15,482 nt of DNA from NCBI GenBank assembly GCA_026387165.1, contig JAPLMG010000098.1, positions 1-15,482 on the forward strand. The letters are read 5' to 3'. The number at the start of each line of letters is the position of its first letter. The stretch's first letter is position 1. Below the pieces are notes generated by a model. The model was not told where the DNA came from. It ran no database searches and saw nothing but the letters and a program-made list of their open reading frames with translations. Origin of the DNA: Candidatus Omnitrophota bacterium. Lineage in GTDB: Bacteria; Omnitrophota; Gorgyraeia; 2-01-FULL-45-10. The translations under genes were made by a program, and so were the position numbers. Positions 1-7,300 of this stretch are shown piece after piece.

Positions 1-3000
1 GGGGTGAGAGATCTTCATCTGTCGATACGGGTGGACAGGGAAGGGGTCGGGACTCCGGAAGAGGTCATAGCCGCATCCATACGCGGCTGCAAGGAGGCGC
101 AGGCGATAGCCGGATCGTATCTTAAGGGAAAATTTTCCGCCAAATTACTTATTGCTTTTGGGAGGGAGCGAAAAGAGAATTCTCCGGATGACATCAAGCC
201 GATATTGGAAGCGGTCATGAAGCTAAAGACAGGAGATATCGAAAACATAGCAGGGTTTGATATTACCGGAGGCGAGTTTATTATCGGTGACGAAGCGGTA
301 AATCCCGTGTATCGCAAGACATCAGACTACCTCAGGGTGATACAGGATACCGTGCCGGCGGGCATCTTATCAACGATGCGGGTTACCAGCCATCTTGGCG
401 ATTGGGGACACACCTATAAGTCAACGAAAAAACTCGGCCGGAACGGTACAGAATTATCCGATATTCCGGACGTTAATGAGCGCATAGGACACCACCTCGC
501 ATTCATCGAAGACGCGTTAAATAGCGGCGTGCTTACCGATATACAGCACGGCACCGTCCTTGCGCCCGCAGATTCGCTGATCACGAAAGATCCGCGGAAG
601 TCTAATGGTGGAAAATATGCCGGTACGCGCATGGGGGACATCAAAGGCATTGACGATAATCTTATCAGGATCGGCAGATTGCTCGGAGATCTTAAAACGC
701 GGGGATTGGAAATAAATACGTGTCCAACGATAAATTGCATGAGCCAAAAGATCAGTCTTTACAAGGGCCATCCATTGCACCAATGGATAGTAAAAGGAAA
801 TAAAGTTTCTATAAACGCGGATGATCTTTACACATCCATACCGACCACGCTTTCCGACGACATAGTCAAGATGATGTTAACCGCGCCCGAAAGGAGCGAT
901 GGCCGATTTTTGAGCCCTGCCATGGCGCGCGAGATTTCAGCGCCACGCGGCGCGGGTTCGCTGGCGGAAGTCGCAAAGGCGCTTCCAGCTGCCGCAGCCG
1001 CGAATCCCGCCCCGGCCGGGAACATGCAGGCATTGCCGCGAGAACCGATCCGAAGCCCTTACATTATATCGTCGGGTACCGATTGGACCACGATTTTTGA
1101 TGATAATACAAAGCCGATCGTAGTGGAGGTTGGTTTTGGAGGAGGCAGAGAACTTCTCGAGATGGCTAAAAAAAATCCTCAAATAAACTATATAGGGATC
1201 GATGCAAATATAAGGATGGTGAATGTTCTGTCCTTTTTGCTTGAAGATGAGGCCGATGAGGGGCGACCCATTTCAAACTTAAAAGTTGTTTGTACGAGCG
1301 ACTACGAGGAATTTGCCGTGCAAACTAAAAATGATATAGTCTCGGAAATGTATTATATCTATAAAGATCCGCGGTCACCCACGGCGTTAACGTACTCGGA
1401 CGGATTTCGCGATATGGCCAGGATACTGAAGCCCGGTGGGAAGGTATTCATGTCGGCTGCTGACGACGTCTTGAGTACGGTTAAAGATGAAACCCCGGTC
1501 CTCGGAAGCGGATATCTTGCCGAAACAATGCTTCTTTTATTTAAGGAGCATGGTTTTGAGGACGTCACCAAGGATTCGAAATTTCCGCATCCATCCGATT
1601 CCTATCCGGAGAAAGAATCGGTTAAGGCTGTATTTCGGAAACCGCCAGCCGCGCAGCTGGCCAATGGAATCGAAGGTGCTTCAAAAACAAGCCGCAATAC
1701 TCTATACATTGATTTTTCCGATATTGATGCGGATAAGTTCAAGGCCATAGTATTAAAAACCAAAGGCGCGGAGCTGAGCGCTGCGGCTCAGTTATCGATG
1801 AACGCGTTTTGCGAAATTATCCCGAAATTATATAAAGTAAAGTCGAAATGGCAGAAGGACCCCTTCTATCCTCAAGTCTGTTTTTTTACGGGATATTCAC
1901 ATGACATAGAGAAGATACTCTACGCGAACAAAGTACCATTTAAGAGCGTGAGTCGCAGGGACTTTATGTGGCCGCAGAGTTCTCTCTTTCCAGAGGATAG
2001 GGGTATATATGAGCTATGGGCAGATGATAGAGAGGCAGATCATTTTCACAAATACTTTATAATAACTGTGGCGGGCATAGACTTTGTTCTCGACCTGACG
2101 GCGGATCAGTTCGTTATGGAGAAGGGCGAATATCCGGATTTGGGAGTATTTATGATACCGGTATCTATGTTGACCAAATGCGCTTGGCCTTACGCTGGCG
2201 GGCAGGAATTTGTTGAAAGTGGTAATAGCTCGCCGGCGGACGTTGCGAAAGCGCCGCCCGCCGCCGCGCGTCGGGCCCAAGCCGGATTAGTCGATAGTTC
2301 ACAGTTGACGGTTGATAGTAAAGGAGAGCAAGGCAATGCGCCTGGTACAAGATTAACATTTTTAGATATTCTTAGAACAACCAAAGAAAGGCTTGTTTCA
2401 TGTGTTAAATCTGCTTCATATAGCCCGGACGATATACCTCCCGCACCGGGGTATGATTTACCCCATGATACATTTAAGCCGCTGGTAGATGCATACGGAT
2501 TCCTGGTGACTGAAATAGAATTAGATGTAGAGCACGAGCCTGATGTTGTATTATTACTAGCCGGTAAAAGAGACGAATATCTAAATCGGATAAATGAACA
2601 TATAAAAGCCATCAACGCGCTGCGTAAATCTATAATCGCTAATCGAACATTGAAGCAAGAATATAGATTACGGCTCATCGGAGACGACGGCTTTGTTTCG
2701 AAGGCAATAGAGATTTTAAACGAGTTAAAAGATTTTTTAGATCAATATTATAATAACGAGCCGCCTGCCGCAGAATCGCTCCGCGGTGCCGGCTCGCCGG
2801 CGGAGTTGTTGAAAACGCCGCCCGCTGCCGTAGCCGCGGATCCGACCGACCTGGTCGCGGGACTTACGAAAGCCCAGAGACAAGAGCTCAAGGCTAAGTT
2901 TAAAAGCGTTCCCGGATATGACAGAATACGCAGGAATACCAAAGGCATGGCAGTTGCTTTTTATTACATATTAAAAGCGGCGCAGGCTTTAGAGGAGAGG

Positions 3001-4128
3001 GGCGCCAAAATAGAGGAATTTGAAAAAAGATTCATAGCGGGCGATTACAATATGGCCGGGTTGCCGGAAAATGATAGAAAGCTGGTCGGCGAGCGTACAG
3101 CACTGGATGCTGATATACCTCACCCGAAAGTCTCTCGCAGCCAGAAAGCAAGGTACTTGGTCTTTGCCGCTTTGACCGGCCGTAAAGTCATTTTAGTTAC
3201 CGAAGCTCCCATACGGGGCTATCCTATACAGGAAATAGTGCCGGTCGGACAGGAGGGCTCCCTTTACTTGTTAAGCTTATCAAAAAATCCGTTCGAGTCG
3301 CAATTGAAAATAATAAAAAATAATAGAATATTAATGAGGAGTGCCCTTAATAAACGCGTGGGCATTCTTCTCGGCGAAAAGAAGCGCGTACTGGTCGATG
3401 CGGGCATATTTGTCCCTGTTAAGCACAAACCCGGCTACTACAGGTTCGCGGATATGATGATGAATAAAGGGAGTGACGCTGAATATACGGCAACGCTCAT
3501 AAACGTGCTGGAAGATGTAGATTATTCGCTCCCCATTGCCGATCTCCGGGAATTTGTGAAGATGGCGATAATAAGCGAGATGGAAAAGGAATTTGCCGTG
3601 CCGGACAAAAAAGTCATGTGGCATATTATCGAGCGGGATGTCATTCCGGAGGGGCAGCGCTCAACGCTTATTCAGGCTGTAAATAATAAATTTGACAGGG
3701 ATAATAACGGGTTTGAACGCATAAGGATACTTCGGGAAAATGAAACTATTGCCGGCGCAATAGCTGAGATACGAAGCAAGGATCAGGATGCCATTATAGA
3801 TGCCGCGCTAAGCGATGTATCTCATATCGATGCTGTTGGGGATGAAGAGGTAAAGAAGATGGTATTTACGCTTGAGCAGGGCACGGAATTCATTCAGCTC
3901 GAAGGAGTTTTAAAGGCTTTGCGCGCGCTGCATTATGATGACAGCCAAGAGACATGGAGAGTGCTCGCGCGGCTCTATTCCGCGATGTCAGGCACGGCTT
4001 CGCAAGCGCATTTTTATATGAATAAAGACGGCGTTTATGTATTCAACCTGCCAAAGATCAATCGCGAAAATATAAACGATTTCTCCAAGCTAAACGAGCG
4101 CCTCCTCGAACTTCTTACCGCCGCGTAA
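1..4128 (+). CDS. 5'-partial giant mosaic protein: adenosine-deaminase-like, SAM methyltransferase-like, possible transglutaminase-like domains
   Basis: The frame is open at base 1 and the GTG at 4 is not a convincing start, so the gene begins upstream; residues are counted from that GTG. Residues 1-300 resemble the C-terminal two thirds of adenosine deaminase: GFDITGGE, HLGD (H130-D133), ERIGH (H163), CPTIN (240-244), HPL (256) and NADD (271-274), matching the family's metal and substrate motifs. The HxH motif would be upstream. Residues about 350-545 look like a class I methyltransferase, nearest to TrmB: VEVGFGGG (374-381), YIGID (396-400), then KDPR and LKPGGKVF. Residues about 560-740 may form a Cys-His-Asp transglutaminase or papain fold (C603, H682, D697 in LDLTADQF), which is tentative. 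Residues 760-920 are helical and charged; residues 948-1374 are unrecognised. An Ala/Pro-rich linker recurs three times between segments. The architecture resembles the giant proteins of Omnitrophota. Overall function is unknown. Confidence 0.8.
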   Translation, partial: GVRDLHLSIRVDREGVGTPEEVIAASIRGCKEAQAIAGSYLKGKFSAKLLIAFGRERKENSPDDIKPILEAVMKLKTGDIENIAGFDITGGEFIIGDEAVNPVYRKTSDYLRVIQDTVPAGILSTMRVTSHLGDWGHTYKSTKKLGRNGTELSDIPDVNERIGHHLAFIEDALNSGVLTDIQHGTVLAPADSLITKDPRKSNGGKYAGTRMGDIKGIDDNLIRIGRLLGDLKTRGLEINTCPTINCMSQKISLYKGHPLHQWIVKGNKVSINADDLYTSIPTTLSDDIVKMMLTAPERSDGRFLSPAMAREISAPRGAGSLAEVAKALPAAAAANPAPAGNMQALPREPIRSPYIISSGTDWTTIFDDNTKPIVVEVGFGGGRELLEMAKKNPQINYIGIDANIRMVNVLSFLLEDEADEGRPISNLKVVCTSDYEEFAVQTKNDIVSEMYYIYKDPRSPTALTYSDGFRDMARILKPGGKVFMSAADDVLSTVKDETPVLGSGYLAETMLLLFKEHGFEDVTKDSKFPHPSDSYPEKESVKAVFRKPPAAQLANGIEGASKTSRNTLYIDFSDIDADKFKAIVLKTKGAELSAAAQLSMNAFCEIIPKLYKVKSKWQKDPFYPQVCFFTGYSHDIEKILYANKVPFKSVSRRDFMWPQSSLFPEDRGIYELWADDREADHFHKYFIITVAGIDFVLDLTADQFVMEKGEYPDLGVFMIPVSMLTKCAWPYAGGQEFVESGNSSPADVAKAPPAAARRAQAGLVDSSQLTVDSKGEQGNAPGTRLTFLDILRTTKERLVSCVKSASYSPDDIPPAPGYDLPHDTFKPLVDAYGFLVTEIELDVEHEPDVVLLLAGKRDEYLNRINEHIKAINALRKSIIANRTLKQEYRLRLIGDDGFVSKAIEILNELKDFLDQYYNNEPPAAESLRGAGSPAELLKTPPAAVAADPTDLVAGLTKAQRQELKAKFKSVPGYDRIRRNTKGMAVAFYYILKAAQALEERGAKIEEFEKRFIAGDYNMAGLPENDRKLVGERTALDADIPHPKVSRSQKARYLVFAALTGRKVILVTEAPIRGYPIQEIVPVGQEGSLYLLSLSKNPFESQLKIIKNNRILMRSALNKRVGILLGEKKRVLVDAGIFVPVKHKPGYYRFADMMMNKGSDAEYTATLINVLEDVDYSLPIADLREFVKMAIISEMEKEFAVPDKKVMWHIIERDVIPEGQRSTLIQAVNNKFDRDNNGFERIRILRENETIAGAIAEIRSKDQDAIIDAALSDVSHIDAVGDEEVKKMVFTLEQGTEFIQLEGVLKALRALHYDDSQETWRVLARLYSAMSGTASQAHFYMNKDGVYVFNLPKINRENINDFSKLNERLLELLTAA
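946..1008 (+). repeat. Ala/Pro-rich interdomain linker, copy A
   Basis: Residues 315-335 of the first giant protein (RGAGS, then AEVAKA, then PAAAAANP) lie between the deaminase-like and methyltransferase-like domains. The DNA is GC-rich against its surroundings and matches copies B and C at both protein and DNA level. I infer a flexible interdomain linker that may be a dispersed in-frame repeat. Confidence 0.6.
2227..2274 (+). repeat. Ala/Pro-rich interdomain linker, copy B
   Basis: Residues 742-757 (SSPADVAKAPPAAARR) follow the possible transglutaminase-like domain. The copy shares the run SPA(E/D)-x3-K-x-PPAA with copy C, and the underlying DNA (ctcgccggcgga, then cgccgcccgc) is nearly the same. 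A heptad DNA array follows at once at 2291. Confidence 0.6.
2291..2318 (+). repeat. 7-bp heptad array inside coding sequence
   Basis: Four consecutive heptads (tcgatag, ttcacag, ttgacgg, ttgatag) are read through as part of SSQLTVDSK. The unit is the same as in the intergenic array at 13784-13818. Because the unit is 7 bp, the reading frame drifts through it, so it is unlikely to have arisen as a protein-level repeat. Confidence 0.6.
2782..2844 (+). repeat. Ala/Pro-rich interdomain linker, copy C
   Basis: Residues 927-947 (RGAGSPAELL, then KTPPAAVAADP) precede the unrecognised C-terminal half. Copy C has the same 21-residue frame as copy A and the same DNA core as copy B, which supports a single repeat family. 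Confidence 0.6.
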
Positions 4129-4137
4129 GCCTGCTTA

Positions 4138-4167
4138 CAGAGATTGCTTCGCCTTCCAGAATGACAG
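4138..4167 (+). repeat. half copy of the GTCATTGCGAG/GAAGCAATCTC palindromic repeat
   Basis: GAGATTGCTTCGCC followed by CAGAATGACAG matches the right half of the full elements at 11740-11875 and 12782-12894, with the common variant ending AGAATGACA. It sits 9 bases after the stop of the first giant gene. The left arm is absent, so it is a remnant or half-site. Confidence 0.55.
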
Positions 4168-4238
4168 AGGAGTAGTTTTACACTAATCTATTACCCTATT
4201 ACAGCCAGGTTAAGATATAAAAAGTTAGTTACTTTCTA

Positions 4239-4266
4239 TTGACTTAACACTACTCTATGCTATAAT
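4239..4266 (+). promoter_or_regulatory. sigma-70-type promoter of the second giant gene (extended -10)
   Basis: TTGACT (4239-4244), a 16-bp spacer and TATAAT (4261-4266) preceded by TGC, which makes an extended -10. The start codon is at 4276, only 9 bases past the -10. Transcription would therefore begin about 2-3 bases before the ATG, giving an almost leaderless mRNA. No Shine-Dalgarno sequence fits in between. Confidence 0.65.
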
Positions 4267-4275
4267 CTTGTTGAT

Positions 4276-4371
4276 ATGTTCACCGTCAAGGATAGATATA
4301 TTCTCTTATCAAAAGCTATAGCGTTAGCCATGGCGTGTCTATTCTTGGTTAATGATATTGCTATTGCCCAG
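4276..4371 (+). other. predicted signal peptide
   Basis: Residues 1-32 contain K5, R7 and K13, then a hydrophobic core (AIALAMACLFLV) and AIA-Q, a good signal peptidase I site. Cys21 sits in the core as AMAC, which is a poor lipobox, so I prefer peptidase I cleavage over lipoprotein processing. Export would be unusual for a dehydrogenase-like protein. Confidence 0.6.
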
Positions 4372-7300
4372 CCTTCAGTATCCACACTGGCTCCTTTAGC
4401 GGCCAGTGAGAACCCCAGGGTTAAGCGCGAAATAACAGCCTCTATGTACCGGGCAAGCCGCTTTATATGGCTGGCTAACTCTCCCCGCTATTTAGATCTA
4501 TTGTCCAGATATAATGCTCTTGCCCTGCTTCTCCCCTCCGGAAGATATCTAATGGCGCCGGAAACCGCTGCCAATGATCTTCTTCTTATAAGATCCGCTA
4601 TCCATGAAGACAACGAAATACTTATGCAGCAGGAAGAGAACCTGCACCCTACGAGATATAACAGATTAATGCGGCAGGTATTGGGTAGAGATGACATTAT
4701 GAAACTCTATCGTGTTTTATCGCACTATAAAGAACCTAATAAACAGCCGAATAATATTATTTTTAATGATTTAATCTCAAAAGCATTTGAGATCCTGTCC
4801 ATAATAGATGAAGATCTGGTCTATCCAAGTGAACTTAAACTCGAAGAAAGAGAATTCATTGCCCTCATGCGGCCTATCCTCCAGGCCAAGGATAGCCGAG
4901 ACCGATACAAGAATTTCTCACAAGTGTTTTTTGATACCGATAAGCGTACAAAGGCTATAAAAGCTTTGCAGGAAAATAAGGATGAGAGATTCTATAGGGT
5001 TGCAAGCGAGAATAAAGATGCGGGTTTTGAGGGGGCCGCAATCCGTATATGGGAAGACGCGTTGGGTCTCACCGCCGGTTGTTTAAGGATACCGCAAAGC
5101 GAAGTGATAAGCCGCTTGAATAGCCTCGATAAAGAAGCGCACAGTCAGTTCAGATTTATTCTTTCGCAGCGCGTGGCAAATTATCTGGGTTCTTGTTCTT
5201 CGGGTATTGATAAAATATATTTATTCGGTTCTGTAAACGGCGAGGCGGATGATATAGGGCCCTGCTCTGACATAGATATGCTTATACAGGTTTCTTCGTC
5301 TGAAGTCAAAGGCCCGGTTACAGAAAGAGTGGATGCCATAAATAAACACGTCACCGTAAGATTCAACGAAATAATGGCGGCTTCCGGTATGTCTATAGGC
5401 AGTCTTATCGATGTTTCAAACAAGATCGTGACCGGCGACGACATAATGGCAAAGAGGGGTTTTGCGCAAGTAGCAGCTTCCATATACGATCCTTCGCGCA
5501 TATTGTATGACAGAAAAGAAGATGGTTTTTTCACTCCTGACGAAGCAACCGAAGAACTAAAAGCGCTTCCCATAATGGGAAACGAAGAAGCCTTTAAAGA
5601 ATATAACGCCAAAGCCGGGAATGGCATTACAAAGAAAGATTATCTGGGCGGCTTTGCCCGGGATATGGATAGGGCCGGCCGCATACTTCAAATGACCCGT
5701 CCTGTAGATGAACTTAATAAACTTGTCGAAGAATATGGCGTCGAAATAAAGCAGCTTGACATACTGCGTGCCGTTAGCGAAATAATACTTCAGCTGGTGT
5801 CGCCGCAGGAAGGCGTTGATAATATAGAACGTCTTTCACGTATTCGTAAGGTTTTTGCAAAACATCCTGAGATATCGAAGCGGCTTATTAAGTATTTTGA
5901 AACCAGGTTCGATCCCGCAAAAGATCTGGATACGCGAGGCGAGGAATCGGGTAATATGCGCCTGGAATTGTTGAAAATACTGGAAGATTTAAACGGCGAC
6001 TTGCATGATAAGGGCATATTTCAAAAAGCCTTAGGCATTATGATTGCTGCCGTTAAAACCGATTACTATGTTAAAAAAAGAACGGAGCTTTTCTTAAGTA
6101 TAGTTCCGCGCGCAATAGTGCTCTATGATGAACATGGCAGCCTTGTCCATACTCCACCATACGCCATTATATGGGTTCATGTGCCATATGGAGCGTTCGG
6201 TCTCCACTCCAGATATGCGGATGTTGCAAGGGGGGGGTTGAGATGCATCCGTCCTGAGCGCACAAATTTAATGAACAACTTGATGTCGGAGTGCGTGGCC
6301 CTTTCAACCACCCAAAATAGAAAACATACCGATATATCCGAAGGAGGGTCTAAGGGCGCCTTCGTTTATCATGAGGGCCTGAATCGTATAGCGGCCGTAA
6401 TGGGATATGTGGACGGCCTTATCGGCACGGCTCTAGTAGATGAAAATATTGCCGTTGCTTCCGGAGGCGCTGCCATAGATCCTCTTGAGCTTGGTCCTGA
6501 TGAGGGAACCGGCGAGTTCGGTGATTTTATAACTGCAAGAGCATATATGCGAGGTCTCGGGACATGGCGCATATTTATGACAGGCAAATCCGCCCTTCTG
6601 GACGGGGTGTCGCATATGGAGAATGATCTTCTATCGCCGCCGGAGCGCGGAAACAGAGTGACTTCACAGGGTGTTATGGCGCATGCGTTTGAGTTTGCCA
6701 GGTATCTGCGGGAAAGAGGAGCTATTAGGCCGTCTTCCGCGGGCCCCATAACATTATCCGTTACCGGATGGCTCGATGGCGATGTTGCCAGCGGTATAGT
6801 AGAGCGCTCTATAGATCATTATGGAGATAATGTCGCTATCCGTTCAGGGACAGATATTTCGGGAGTGGTCTTTGACCCCTCTCTCGAAGGCCTCGATCAC
6901 GCCGTCCTTTTACAAATGTACAGATCGAAATCTCCGGCAAAGATCTTTCCAAAAGACAGGCTGCATGCCGGTGGTTTTGTTGCCGTGGCTAGGCCCGGAA
7001 GCGGAAGTGAAAACTATACAATTTTAGGGCCGGAGTCGCTTAAGGCTATGAATACCAGGGCTCTTGATCCCGAAGTGCTCAGGAAATTAGGTGTTGAGGA
7101 GAAGTATAAAAGTCAGGCAGGCCTTAAGGACGGAGAGGATCTTATTACCGTATTGGAGAGAGACTCTAACGGCCGCCCCGTGAGGATAAGGGCGCATAAT
7201 ATGTATATCAGGGACGCGATGTTTTTCCTCGCCAGTTCCGACATGCTCATCACTGGCGGCGGAGTTCGTAATTCTATCGACAATAAAAATTGGGAGTTAT

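Noticed and set aside
4125..4138. GTAAG-CCTG-CTTAC hairpin over the stop codon of the first giant gene
   Set aside because: Only five base pairs with no following T-run; too weak to call a terminator.
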